NCBI RefSeq assembly: GCF_026041215.1
Contig: NZ_JAPEIQ010000026.1
Span: 1 to 64,000, forward strand
Source of the DNA: Hoyosella sp. YIM 151337
GTDB lineage: Bacteria > Actinomycetota > Actinomycetes > Mycobacteriales > Mycobacteriaceae
Direction: 5' to 3'
DNA length: 64,000 bases
The notes below the pieces were generated by a model. That model was not told the origin of the DNA and made no database searches. It worked only from the letters and a program-made list of their open reading frames with translations. Positions within the stretch are counted from its first letter, which is position 1; every line of letters begins with the position of its first letter. This document shows positions 26,733 to 36,157 of the stretch, one piece after another. The position numbers and the translations under genes are program-made.

Positions 26733-29700
26733 ATGGAATCTACAGTCCCTCTGCGAGATGACTCGAGACTCTCGTTCGGTTACCACCCAGAGTGTGCGGA
26801 CGTCGACGTTCCCCTGAAGTTTGGTCGATTCACGCGGGCGCTGATCGTCGGTCTGCCAGTGCAGGGTCTGTACGGACGAACACCCGAATGCCGCTTTATG
26901 TGGAAAGCCGACGACAACGTGGCGGAAGGCCTCTATTGGTTTCGCGGAATCGAGCATGGCTCCTTGCTCGTCCAGGTCGGCGGCGCGGATCTTCCCGCAG
27001 ACGCTGTGGTCGTCGAGGAGCCCGATCTTGACGAGAATCACCCACTCGCTGCCATTTGGAATTGGGCTGAAGACCAATGGCTACAGGCAGAGCCGGTGCC
27101 AGCACCCCTGTTTGAACTTCACGAAGCAGCGATCACGAGTGGCGGCCTCGATGTAGTGATTCAGAGCAGGAGGTTTCTCCGCGAGTGGTCTTACACGGTG
27201 CTGGTGGAAGGTCGGCGGGAAGAGGTCTTCGAATCGCGCCTGAAGCCTCGGCCGCAGATAGATGATCCGACGACGTGGGTTGTTGGCGAGCCGGTGCCAG
27301 CTACACGGTTCGGTGCGACGCTGACGCGCGCGAAGCTTCGAGGAAGGTTTGCGAACACACTATTTTCGTTCCGAGCTACCCGGACCACCTTCCGTCCATA
27401 TCAGTTCAAGCCGGTGCTGAAGCTCCTGCAGACCGGGAAGGCGCGACTGCTCATCGCCGATGAAGTCGGACTCGGCAAGACAATCGAGGCGGGATTGATT
27501 TGGACCGAACTCGAAGCGCGGCAAGAGGCTGATCGGGTGCTCGTCGTGTGCCCGTCGAGCCTGCTCGGGAAATGGCAGGGAGAGATGGAGGAACGCTTCG
27601 GGTTTGAGCTGCTCGTGCTCGACCGCAATGAGCTGAAGAAGTTCCATAACCGCCACAGTCAGAACAGGCTGCCGAAACGGCAGGCATACATCGCGAGCCT
27701 AGAGACCCTCCGAACATGGTCGGCGCTTGAAGAAGTGGCTAAAGTGCCACCGGAATTCGACCTGATCATCCTGGATGAGGCTCACTCCATGCGGAACAAG
27801 GAGACCAAGAGCTACGCATTAGGAACGGAGCTGGCCGACTGGGCAGACAACCTTGTTTTCCTCTCCGCCACACCAATCAACCTGGGCTTAGACGATCTGC
27901 AGAACCTCCTTCAATTGCTAGCACCGGAGGACTGTGGCGACATCGAAGACTTGAAGCTTCGCCTCGAACCGAACCGGATCATCAACTCCGTTACTGCCCA
28001 GCTCGGGCTAAAAGGAGTCAGCGGGCGCGCGCTCAACGCTGAACTCAGAACACTCGCCACCGTAGCTCTGGGCGACTCGATCATGCAGCGCCCCGAGTAC
28101 AAGCTACTCACCGATCTCCTTAACAAGGACAAGCTCAGCCCAGGTGACGTCGTCGAGGCAAAACGCTACGTAGCCGATCTCAACATGCTGTCGACCCTGA
28201 TCACTCGCACAAGGAAGGTTGAGGTCGACGACCGTAAAGCTGCTCGGAGAGAGTCGCGAATCGAGGTTCACTGGAAACCTGCAGAGGAGAAGTTTTACAG
28301 CGAATACCTCAAATGGTGCATCGACCGCGCTCGCGAAGCTAACGGGCCGTTGTACTACGCCATGCAAATGCCGTTACGGCTCGCCAGCGCCTGTCTGCCT
28401 ATGGCTCGAAAGGCTGTTCTCGACCCATCTGCATTCGGCCGGATCACGGACGCCGACGCGGAAGCAAGTTCCGAAAGACTCGAACCCCACCCAGAGTTAG
28501 TACGTGCAGCGCACGATCTGCCCGAAAGTCTAGACTCTAAATTCGACGAGTTGACTGGCATATTGCGCGAGCTGCACCAAGAGCGTAAACAAGCGCTCCT
28601 GTTCACCCATTCACGGCCTACACTGAGCTACCTGCACAAACGGCTAGCAGGTGACTACCGAGTCGCAGTGATGCATGGCGGCGTCAGCCGCGACCAGCGG
28701 GCGCAGATCATGGGCGACTTCAGGGCGGGAATATATGACTTCGTCCTGGCCAACCGTGTCGCCAGCGAAGGCCTCGACTTCGAGTTTTGTTCGGCCGTCA
28801 TTAACTACGACCTGCCTTGGAACCCCATGGAAGTCGAGCAGCGCATTGGACGTATCGACCGTATCGGCCAAATGGAGGAGACCATTATGGTGGTTAACTT
28901 CATCAATGAGAGCACCATCGATGAGCGCATTCTGTCTCGGCTGCTCGCCCGCATCGAAATCTTCAAATCTTCAATCGGCGCACTTGAGCCGATCATCGCT
29001 GTCGAAGCCAAAAAGGCACTTGATGCGGGACTGGATTTCACGCTCAGCCCCGAGGAGCGTGAACAGAAGATACACGAGGCGCTCACAGCGGTAGAAGAGC
29101 AACGGCGTGGCCTGGAGGAGGTGTCAGATGCTTCGAGCGCGCTGTTGGTCAGCAATGATGTTGACGTCGCAGGACTCGAAGAAGAACTAATGCGCACCGG
29201 TCGCTACATCGGCCAACGCGAACTCGCACAACTTCTGGATGACTGGGCGCAGGTCGACGGAGCACAGGGAGTGACCTACCTGCGCGGTGGACAGTCAATC
29301 GAGTTCCGGGGGAACGCCGCCATGGCCGCTCGGGTCGACGAGTTGACCCAAAAGCTGCGACGCACCCGTGCCGAAACGAATGCGCTGGCGGCGAAGCTCA
29401 GGGAAGAAATGCCGATCCCGATGGTCCTCGACCAGGAACTTGCACGAACGCGTGGGGCGCAGCTGCTGACTGCTACCAGCCCGCTCGTGATGGCCGCCAC
29501 CGATATGCCGAGCCACCGACACGCACGATACGCATCCCTGCAAGTTTCTGCAGACGGGAAAGATGTCGTATCCGGGCTCTACATTGTCGTCATGGCAAAA
29601 GCAGTGTCAGCATCGCGAGGAGGCGATGAGATCTGGGGGGCAGCGGTAACTCACCGTGGTACACCCGCCGGCGAAGGGCCGCCGAATGCTCTGCTCGCTG

Positions 29701-30092
29701 CGCTCGCCCAAGGTGCGCTGTGGGATGAGCCGCTGCCCCAGATTCAGCATCTGCCGAAGCTCGCAGAGCGAGCGCTCAACCAGCTCATGTCCCGCCACCA
29801 GACTGAACAGGAGAAGCGGGACCGCGAGTTCGACGCGCTCCAGCAGACTCGGCTTGTAACCGTTGGTGCACAGTACGAACGGAAGATCCAAGCGATTGAG
29901 CAAAGAATCCAGTCTGCGAGGTCCGCTGGCCGTGACGAGAGCGTCATCGGATTGTTTGAAAGCCAGAAGCGGCGCGCCAAGCAGCGGTTTGACCGCATTC
30001 TCGCGGAGCTTCGCGATACTGCCCGGCCCGAGATTCGCCTTGAGCCGTTGGCCGCGTGTGTTCTCAGAGTCACTGCACGAGAAGGGCAGTGA
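26733..30092 (+). CDS. Large SNF2-family helicase/ATPase (DrmD/RapA-like)
   Basis: The chosen ATG (26733) has GAGGAG 11 nt upstream and gives 1119 aa; GTG 26721 is an alternative. Helicase motifs are complete: motif I LLIADEVGLGKTIEAGLIW (about 239-257), motif II LIILDEAHS (about 345-353), motif III LSATPINLG (about 377-385), and motifs V-VI ASEGLDFEFC and EQRIGRIDRIGQ (about 702-713). The 230-residue N-terminal region and the coiled, charged C-terminus (about 1020-1100) are extra. The layout resembles SNF2 ATPases of defence loci such as DISARM DrmD and the RapA group. No DISARM partner (DrmA/B/C) is nearby. Its stop shares a base with the next start (TGATG). Confidence 0.85.
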   Translation: MESTVPLRDDSRLSFGYHPECADVDVPLKFGRFTRALIVGLPVQGLYGRTPECRFMWKADDNVAEGLYWFRGIEHGSLLVQVGGADLPADAVVVEEPDLDENHPLAAIWNWAEDQWLQAEPVPAPLFELHEAAITSGGLDVVIQSRRFLREWSYTVLVEGRREEVFESRLKPRPQIDDPTTWVVGEPVPATRFGATLTRAKLRGRFANTLFSFRATRTTFRPYQFKPVLKLLQTGKARLLIADEVGLGKTIEAGLIWTELEARQEADRVLVVCPSSLLGKWQGEMEERFGFELLVLDRNELKKFHNRHSQNRLPKRQAYIASLETLRTWSALEEVAKVPPEFDLIILDEAHSMRNKETKSYALGTELADWADNLVFLSATPINLGLDDLQNLLQLLAPEDCGDIEDLKLRLEPNRIINSVTAQLGLKGVSGRALNAELRTLATVALGDSIMQRPEYKLLTDLLNKDKLSPGDVVEAKRYVADLNMLSTLITRTRKVEVDDRKAARRESRIEVHWKPAEEKFYSEYLKWCIDRAREANGPLYYAMQMPLRLASACLPMARKAVLDPSAFGRITDADAEASSERLEPHPELVRAAHDLPESLDSKFDELTGILRELHQERKQALLFTHSRPTLSYLHKRLAGDYRVAVMHGGVSRDQRAQIMGDFRAGIYDFVLANRVASEGLDFEFCSAVINYDLPWNPMEVEQRIGRIDRIGQMEETIMVVNFINESTIDERILSRLLARIEIFKSSIGALEPIIAVEAKKALDAGLDFTLSPEEREQKIHEALTAVEEQRRGLEEVSDASSALLVSNDVDVAGLEEELMRTGRYIGQRELAQLLDDWAQVDGAQGVTYLRGGQSIEFRGNAAMAARVDELTQKLRRTRAETNALAAKLREEMPIPMVLDQELARTRGAQLLTATSPLVMAATDMPSHRHARYASLQVSADGKDVVSGLYIVVMAKAVSASRGGDEIWGAAVTHRGTPAGEGPPNALLAALAQGALWDEPLPQIQHLPKLAERALNQLMSRHQTEQEKRDREFDALQQTRLVTVGAQYERKIQAIEQRIQSARSAGRDESVIGLFESQKRRAKQRFDRILAELRDTARPEIRLEPLAACVLRVTAREGQ

Positions 30093-32254
30093 TGGACTCC
30101 GAGAACCAACGAATCGTCGCTAGTGAACGCGCCATTGAGAAGCGCTACGCGGAACAGTTGGCTGAGAAGGCGCGCGCACTCACAGCCAACGTCGCGGGTC
30201 CGCGAAACAACCGGTGGACAGGCGACGGTCAGCCACGTAAGCGTGAGCTTCCTATCGGACGCTTAATCGGCCGTGTAGCGCTGGGCGCTCCTGATGAAGA
30301 GTGTCTCGATGGACGTGCCGACTTCTACGTTGGCGTAGGGTACGCCGAGTTCGATGGAATCGAAGTCTTCAACTGGACAACGCCGTTTGCACTTAGCTTC
30401 TTTCGAGCTCCAGGTGATACTGGGACTTGCGACAACGCCGCAGTGATTCGCACCTTCCAGCACCAACGGGACCAAATCGTCGATTTCGTAGACGAACGGT
30501 TGCGGGAGGACGCTCCGACAGACCCATTTCCAGCGCGTGAGTTGAAGGCTCCGAAGTCCCGAGTGCGGCGCCCGCTACGTGCGACGCAGTCTGGCAGCAG
30601 GCGCAGCCCGGAGCGCTCTGAATCCGCGGCACCGCCACCGCGAACGAAACCCGATCCAGCCGCCCCCCGGAACGCTGGAGTCCGCGCGGAACCCCTGTTG
30701 AAAGCTGCGCTCGCAGCGCCTCGGACGAAAGGCCTGTCCCCCGTACTAGCAACTTTGCAGCCGGACCAGTTCGACCTCGTGACGCTACCGGCAATGGAGA
30801 GCGTCATCATCGAAGGGCAGCCCGGTACCGGGAAAACAATCATCGCGTCGCACCGTGCCGCATACCTAGTCGACAAGGCCACTCCCCCCGAAAACACGCT
30901 TGACGGTGGGGTACTCCTCGTTGGGCCTACGCCGGCCTATTCAGCTCACGTGCGCGGCGTGATCGAAGGGCTGTCTGCAGGTTCGGAAAGAATCAAGGTT
31001 CTATCGACAGCAGAGTTTCTGGCGCGGATTCTCGACGCAAGAGAGTTGCCGGTCGGCGAAGTCACGGTGGTGCCGGAAGATGGAGACGCGGTCCTTGGCC
31101 AGCTAGCAGGCTGGGCCGTCGAAGCGTATCGGGCTCGCAAAAGGACTACTCCCACCAGTAAGGACGCTTACGAATTTCTCCGTGCGCATGGTGCAGCTGT
31201 GGCGAGAGACGCTGCGTGGGAAGCCTACATTCACAGACTCCCACCGTACCCACAGGCGATGAACCAGCGACGACATATCCTGCTTCTGGCGGCGATACGC
31301 TGGCAGGTCGCTAGACCGCCGTCTCTCACTGGAATTGAACACATCATTGTCGACGAGGCTCAAGACCTCACGCCCTTAGAATGGTTTCTGCTCCAAGCAA
31401 TCAACGAAGCTGGACAGTGGACAATTCTGGGCGATCTCAATCAGCGGCGGTCCAGTCACACACTCTCGAGCTGGGACCAAATCCTTGACATCATCGTGCC
31501 AGCGGGAGAAGCACCTGTACGGAGGCTGGAGCGAGCCTACCGTTCGACAAGGCCGATCCTTGAATACGCGAACAAACTGCTCCCGCGCGACCAACGGGCC
31601 CTGACACCGTTTCAGGAGAATGGACCAGATCCTGTCGTGGTCCGCTCTAACGCCGACCTGTTAGGGCAGAGTATCGTCAGCCAGCTTCAGCGCCTGCTTC
31701 GAAAATACCCGGACGGCACACTCGCAATCATCAGCGCGAATCCAGACGTAGTCCGCAAGGAGCTACGCCAAGCGCGGTGGGTTGGCGACGGCGGAAAAGG
31801 ACAGGCCTGGACGAGTCACGATCGCGAGATCCTCGCATTGCACCACGACGAGGCGCGCGGACTCGAATTTGATGCGGTGATCGTTGTCGAGCCATCAGCT
31901 TTTCCCAAGTACTTCGCTAAATTCGGGCCGCTGTACACAGCATTGACTCGCGCGAATCGCGAACTGGTCATCGTGCACTGCAAACCTCTGCCGGACAAAC
32001 TTAAACGCACTGGATCACGCACACAGAACTCGGTCACGTCTGGAAAGCAGCAGACAACGACTTCGGTTGCCCGCGAGGTAGCTTCGCAGCCTGACAGCAG
32101 GTACCCCACGTGTGCACAGGAAAAGCATATCCGTCGACTTTGCTCTCAGGTTGGCTACGACGCCGACGAGTTGATTGCACGACTGCGGTCGCGGAACTAC
32201 CACCACGCAGTCAGCTACGCGATCGATTGTCTTGAGCACGGCAGGAGGCCGTGA
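30092..32254 (+). CDS. HelD-like superfamily 1 (UvrD/Rep-type) helicase
   Basis: ATG 30092 overlaps the stop of the SNF2 gene by one base, with GAAGGG just upstream, giving 720 aa. Residues about 50-130 recall the HelD N-terminal region (LIGRVALGAPDE, then FNWTTPFALSFFRAPG). An Arg/Pro-rich linker follows (about 150-200). Helicase motifs are IIEGQPGTGKTIIASHRAAY (about 240-258), IIVDEAQDLTPLEW (about 417-430), ILGDLNQ (about 445-451), RAYRSTRPI and LYTALTRANRELVIVH (about 611-626). A small C-terminal helical domain begins YPTCAQEKHIRRLC (about 672). HelD proteins remove stalled RNA polymerase. A defence role here is inferred from position. Confidence 0.83.
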   Translation: MDSENQRIVASERAIEKRYAEQLAEKARALTANVAGPRNNRWTGDGQPRKRELPIGRLIGRVALGAPDEECLDGRADFYVGVGYAEFDGIEVFNWTTPFALSFFRAPGDTGTCDNAAVIRTFQHQRDQIVDFVDERLREDAPTDPFPARELKAPKSRVRRPLRATQSGSRRSPERSESAAPPPRTKPDPAAPRNAGVRAEPLLKAALAAPRTKGLSPVLATLQPDQFDLVTLPAMESVIIEGQPGTGKTIIASHRAAYLVDKATPPENTLDGGVLLVGPTPAYSAHVRGVIEGLSAGSERIKVLSTAEFLARILDARELPVGEVTVVPEDGDAVLGQLAGWAVEAYRARKRTTPTSKDAYEFLRAHGAAVARDAAWEAYIHRLPPYPQAMNQRRHILLLAAIRWQVARPPSLTGIEHIIVDEAQDLTPLEWFLLQAINEAGQWTILGDLNQRRSSHTLSSWDQILDIIVPAGEAPVRRLERAYRSTRPILEYANKLLPRDQRALTPFQENGPDPVVVRSNADLLGQSIVSQLQRLLRKYPDGTLAIISANPDVVRKELRQARWVGDGGKGQAWTSHDREILALHHDEARGLEFDAVIVVEPSAFPKYFAKFGPLYTALTRANRELVIVHCKPLPDKLKRTGSRTQNSVTSGKQQTTTSVAREVASQPDSRYPTCAQEKHIRRLCSQVGYDADELIARLRSRNYHHAVSYAIDCLEHGRRP

Positions 32255-32269
32255 GGGACCAGTCCGCAC

Positions 32270-33154
32270 TCATACGGTCCGCTCATGAATCTCCCGATGT
32301 GGAGACGAGTCTATACGCGCGAAGGTCTTGCGCATCCGCTCAACCTCCCTTCGTGCGGGCAGCTGCGCTGCATATCGGCGTACCCCGGTCCCTAGGATGT
32401 TCGCTATCTCGTATTGGTCGCTTTTAGCTAGATACTCGAAGCTAAGGCCCGGATGCCGTTGGAGCGCATTGTCACCAGAGAGAGGGAAAAGCAATCGAAG
32501 CGCTCCTGCCGGGACGGAAAACTCAGCCGACTCATTGTTAAACCGCAAATTAACGGACGGCGAAAGCACAAAGGCTTGCGCTATCCCACGTGTCTGCGCG
32601 ATCCACGAGTCAACGTCCTTCCGAAAGCCAGGAAGGTCGACCTCCTGGTGTTGCGGCATGCCCACAACAATGAGCGGCACATGACGTTCGCTGTCCACGA
32701 GTACCTTCCTGAAGGACGGATACTGCTGGTCGGAGACCAGTTGCGCAGAGCCACGGAATTCAACTGGCCCGTCATAGAGGTCCAGACAGTCCAGAAGATA
32801 GTGAGCAATCCGTGGGACATTAACAAAGTGCCCTTTGGAATTGGTCACCTCGACAGAAAGCCAGTCACCTGGACCCCGGCGATCATGCGCCATGAGCTCA
32901 GTCGTCCACGTGCCTATGTCCGTAGTCTCCTCGAGAGTCATCCGGAAGCAGACTCCCTCCCGCGACTCCCGATGCCGGATCGAAAGACACTCTCGCGGAC
33001 GTTCGAATTCGCCGTCACGACCAACCGTGACGTCCCATCCCTTCTCCCGGAGCCAGGTGGCAATCTGCGCCTGCATTTCCGGAAACCAACCATCTACGTT
33101 TTCGCACTGCATAAAGGCCCGGTAGTTAAGGTCACCGTCGCCTGCGATGTCCAC
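32270..33154 (-). CDS. Uncharacterised 294-aa protein convergent with the helicase pair
   Basis: A GTG at 33154 has AGGTGAG about 6 nt upstream. An early ATG in the same frame is also possible. The protein is soluble with mixed alpha/beta character. Recognisable stretches are WFPEMQAQIATWLREKGWDV (about 23-42), WLSVEVTNSKGHFVNVPRIA (about 97-116) and PLIVVGMPQHQEVDLPGFRK (about 159-178). I do not recognise a family. Its 3' end lies 15 nt from the 3' end of the HelD-like gene, so the two could share a terminator or make overlapping transcripts. Whether it belongs to the same defence unit cannot be told from sequence. Confidence 0.6.
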   Translation of the reverse strand: MDIAGDGDLNYRAFMQCENVDGWFPEMQAQIATWLREKGWDVTVGRDGEFERPRECLSIRHRESREGVCFRMTLEETTDIGTWTTELMAHDRRGPGDWLSVEVTNSKGHFVNVPRIAHYLLDCLDLYDGPVEFRGSAQLVSDQQYPSFRKVLVDSERHVPLIVVGMPQHQEVDLPGFRKDVDSWIAQTRGIAQAFVLSPSVNLRFNNESAEFSVPAGALRLLFPLSGDNALQRHPGLSFEYLAKSDQYEIANILGTGVRRYAAQLPARREVERMRKTFARIDSSPHREIHERTV

Positions 33155-33338
33155 GCCAGCTCACCTGCCTCGTCAGCGTTCGGCCGATAGAGAACTCGAG
33201 CATACGGTGGCACGGCTCCTTACTGCGGTAGGACGACGCAGCAAGTACGGTCGTCTCCCCTTCGAAATAGAATCCCGCTGGCCGAGGTGGTGAGATTGCG
33301 GAGTCGGCCAACCCCTTCCCAAGGCACAATAACCCCAG

Positions 33339-34775
33339 ATGTCCAGACTGATTCTCCTCACTGCACTGCTGGTGGTCGCGACGCTCCTGCCACCACTCGC
33401 GCATGCCAACACCCCACTGACGTGGGGTCCGTGTCCCTCCGAGGCGCGGGCACCTGATGCCGAGTGCGCCGAGGTCACCGTCCCTTTTGCTCACAACGCG
33501 CCTGCGCGCGGCTCCATCACGGTCACGGTCTCGCGGATCCGCGCCACGGGTGAGCGCCGCGGCGTGCTATTCGGCAATCCCGGCGGTCCCGGCACGGATG
33601 CACTCGGCATGTTCTCTGCTGTACGTGACGTATCGTTCCCCGTCGGGCTGCGCGAGCATTTCGACCTCGTGGCGATGCAGCCGCGCGGCCTGCGCTGGTC
33701 AACCCCGCTCGAGTGCGACACCCCCGTCGGCGCATTCGCGATCGGTGCGCTTCTGTGGCAAGCCTGTGATCCGCAGTATGTCGACACGATCACCACCGAA
33801 AACACCGCACGCGACCTCGACGTCGTCCGGCAAGCTCTCGGCGAGGACACCGTCAACCTCTACGGCCTCTCTTACGGCGCCGCACTTATGGCTGACTACG
33901 CCACACTATTTCCCCACCGTGTCGACAAGCTGGTATTCGATTCCGGCGTTGCCCCCGATTCACGCTGGCTGAGGCTCTACACCGACCGCGTCCCCGCACG
34001 CACGCAGCGGCTACATGATCTCTTCGACTGGATCGCCCAGCGCGACGACATCTACGGACTGGGCGCCACACCCCGCGCGGTGTACGAGAGGTGGTCAGAC
34101 CGGATTAGGCAGGAAAGCGGCGCACCCGCACCCGTTCCCCCACCACCCGCTCAGCCTGGGGACACACCACCTGAACTCGCACCCTGGACCAACGAGTACC
34201 TAGCCATCGACGACGCACTCACCGAACCTCTATGGCGCACTACCCAATACGCCTACCCCGGCGTAAGACCCTCGCGCCTCTACGACCTCACCATCTTCGT
34301 CGGCCTCTACCGCAGCTCCTCATGGCCCGAAATCGCCGACGCCATCCGCCACGGCATGCCCGACGAGGCCACCGTGCCTGTCCCGCTATCCATGCAATAC
34401 GTCATAACCGCAATCACCTGCAACGAAAACGCCAACCCGCCAGCCACACACACCATCCCGAACACCGCCTGGGACTATTTGACCGGCGGCAACCGCATCG
34501 TCGCCGAAGCTAACGTCTTCGGATCCGGACTAATCTGCGCAGGATGGCAACCAATCACCACCCCCGTACCGTGGTCAGGCGAACAACTCCGCCACCCTCC
34601 CCTCGTCCTGCACCAGACAGGTGACGCCGCCGCACCCTACACCGGAGGCCAGGCACTAGCGGCCACATTCGACGCACAAATCATCACCGTCGACGGCGGC
34701 GACCACGGCGTCGCCATCCACGACCTACCAGACACCGACCGCGCAGTCGTGAATTACCTGCTTCACGACGACTGA
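33339..34775 (+). CDS. Secreted TAP-type alpha/beta hydrolase (tripeptidyl aminopeptidase-like)
   Basis: The 478-aa protein starts with a signal peptide (LILLTALLVVATLLPPLAHA, cleavage near residue 23). It has the oxyanion region LFGNPGGPG (about 78-86), the nucleophile elbow LYGLSYGAAL (about 173-182, catalytic Ser), and the C-terminal TAP-like domain. That domain holds the acid in HQTGDAAAPYTGG and the His in DGGDHGVAIHD (about 448-458). The family cleaves N-terminal tripeptides or esters outside the cell. It is ordinary actinobacterial exported enzymology. It marks the end of the defence island. Confidence 0.85.
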   Translation: MSRLILLTALLVVATLLPPLAHANTPLTWGPCPSEARAPDAECAEVTVPFAHNAPARGSITVTVSRIRATGERRGVLFGNPGGPGTDALGMFSAVRDVSFPVGLREHFDLVAMQPRGLRWSTPLECDTPVGAFAIGALLWQACDPQYVDTITTENTARDLDVVRQALGEDTVNLYGLSYGAALMADYATLFPHRVDKLVFDSGVAPDSRWLRLYTDRVPARTQRLHDLFDWIAQRDDIYGLGATPRAVYERWSDRIRQESGAPAPVPPPPAQPGDTPPELAPWTNEYLAIDDALTEPLWRTTQYAYPGVRPSRLYDLTIFVGLYRSSSWPEIADAIRHGMPDEATVPVPLSMQYVITAITCNENANPPATHTIPNTAWDYLTGGNRIVAEANVFGSGLICAGWQPITTPVPWSGEQLRHPPLVLHQTGDAAAPYTGGQALAATFDAQIITVDGGDHGVAIHDLPDTDRAVVNYLLHDD

Positions 34776-34802
34776 TTCGGCGCAGCACAGGAGTAACGGC
34801 TC

Positions 34803-34880
34803 ACCGAGCAAGCATCCGTCTCGTCAGATCGCCGCCGACCCACCGTCAACAGGAAGCATCACCCCTGTGATCATGCGCCT
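34803..34880 (-). pseudogene. Stray 3' fragment of the SDR gene found at 40.6 kb
   Basis: The stretch CAGATCGCCGCCGACCCACC and its flanks match 40575-40626 closely, differing at a few bases. In the SDR gene this DNA encodes the C-terminal MITGVTLPVDGGSAAI. Here no gene body is attached, so it is a dispersed fragment 5.8 kb from the related copy. Confidence 0.6.
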
Positions 34881-35008
34881 TCTTCCTTTTCCGCGCACAC
34901 CAGTCCCAGCGTGACGCCCCTGAGCCCGGCGTCGAATACACGCAGGCCGTTTCGCGCTTATTGGCTCGAGGGATCTTGCAGCCATCGAATATCAGCGATA
35001 CCGCCCGG

Positions 35009-35629
35009 TCACTGCGCGCTGATTTCTTTCATCCGGTCTACAAGGCGACGCAGTTCCGCCGCCCGCTGCTTATCAGCACGACCGTCATTCGCGTGATCGG
35101 TGTAGGCCGCGGAAAGCGCACTGTACCACCAGAGCTGATCCTCCACACCAGCATTGAATCGGTCCCACATTGAAGGGCCATCAGTCTCAAGATCGTTGAC
35201 AGTCGAGCGCGCGTTATGGACTTTGTCGGCCAGGGAGACGCGCACTGTCGCTAGGTCGCGGGTAGCGGTCAGGTGATCGAGGTAGCTCTGCTTGCGAGTC
35301 CGAAAATCCGGGATCTCCTCCTTCTTTGCACCGGAGCAGCCGATAACGATGTCGCGTACCCGCAGACCGAATCTTTGCTCGAGTTCATCGGCCCCATCTT
35401 CATCGACATCCTCGATGTAATCGTGCAGCAAGCCCGCAATGGCCTCATCAGTGTCACCGCCGTCTTCGATCACCATTCCGCACACTGCCATCAAGTGACT
35501 GATATACGGAATTCGCGGCCGCCTATCCCCTTTGGCGCGCTTACGGGTCTGGTCACTGTGCTTGTCGGCGGCGAATGCGACCGCCTCGGCCAATCTCACC
35601 GGATCGATCTTCATGGTCTGCTCGGTCAT
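35009..35629 (-). CDS. HD-domain hydrolase, SpoT/MESH1-like small alarmone hydrolase
   Basis: ATG 35629 has AAGGTG about 6 nt upstream, giving 206 aa. The metal-binding HD set of RelA/SpoT hydrolases is present: PYISHLMAV (His, about 43), LLHDYIEDV (His-Asp, about 68-76) and SLADKVHNAR (about 132-141). There is no synthetase domain, so it would remove pyrophosphate from (p)ppGpp or a related nucleotide. The C-terminal aromatic stretch (FNAGVEDQLWWYSALSAAY) is typical of such stand-alone proteins. It is 178 nt downstream of the HEPN-like gene, transcribed in the same direction. Confidence 0.75.
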   Translation of the reverse strand: MTEQTMKIDPVRLAEAVAFAADKHSDQTRKRAKGDRRPRIPYISHLMAVCGMVIEDGGDTDEAIAGLLHDYIEDVDEDGADELEQRFGLRVRDIVIGCSGAKKEEIPDFRTRKQSYLDHLTATRDLATVRVSLADKVHNARSTVNDLETDGPSMWDRFNAGVEDQLWWYSALSAAYTDHANDGRADKQRAAELRRLVDRMKEISAQ

Positions 35630-35806
35630 AATCATCACCTTTCTCTGCGATGGTTCGATGTCGAGAAGAACGAGATCGAGCAATGCTGCGCGAGACCTTC
35701 TGCACGCACACGTACCCCACCAAAATCGTATGTGCCCTTTTGGCATCGGGTTGGCGATCGCTCGATTCGCACGTCGCTAGACGCATCACCGGCGGGACAA
35801 GAAGCG

Positions 35807-36157
35807 CTATCGATCCCCCAGCAGCTCCGCCACCACCCCACACCAATGCCGCACCTCGCTCGCCGTGGGCGCCAATTCATACGCGTGGTGGTGGCAGGCG
35901 TGGCTGAGATCGTTCCACGCGGACGCTGCTTTCTCGCCTGCTTCTCGATCATCTAACTCCCGCAGGATGATCAGCCGCGACCTCATCGACGCCCGTTCGA
36001 GGTTAAGCCCGAGTCCACGGCAGCGTTCGAGAACGATTTCCTCTAGCGCCTGCCTCACCAAGAAAGCAGCAGCGCGAGAAGCGCGAGCGCGTTCGACGGC
36101 CACCGTGCCGTCGAGGACCTGTTCTGCATACCGCAGAAGTGCTGCCGTGGTGTTCAT
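35807..36157 (-). CDS. HEPN-like protein paired with the SMC-like ATPase
   Basis: The 116-aa helical protein starts with ATG overlapping the ATPase stop by ATGA, so the two were translated together. Its C-terminal LSHACHHHAYELAPTASEVR (about 83-102), with several His residues, and the helical bundle before it recall the HEPN fold, whose members are often RNases. The exact Rx4-6H motif is not cleanly placed, so catalysis is unproven. Pairs of HEPN-like proteins and zinc-hook ATPases occur in nucleic-acid-targeting defence. Because the ATPase here is truncated, this gene may be a relic. Confidence 0.55.
   Translation of the reverse strand: MNTTAALLRYAEQVLDGTVAVERARASRAAAFLVRQALEEIVLERCRGLGLNLERASMRSRLIILRELDDREAGEKAASAWNDLSHACHHHAYELAPTASEVRHWCGVVAELLGDR

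Noticed and set aside
26733-32254. DISARM system
   Set aside because: The SNF2 protein resembles DrmD, but no DrmA, DrmB, DrmC or DrmMI-type methyltransferase accompanies it.
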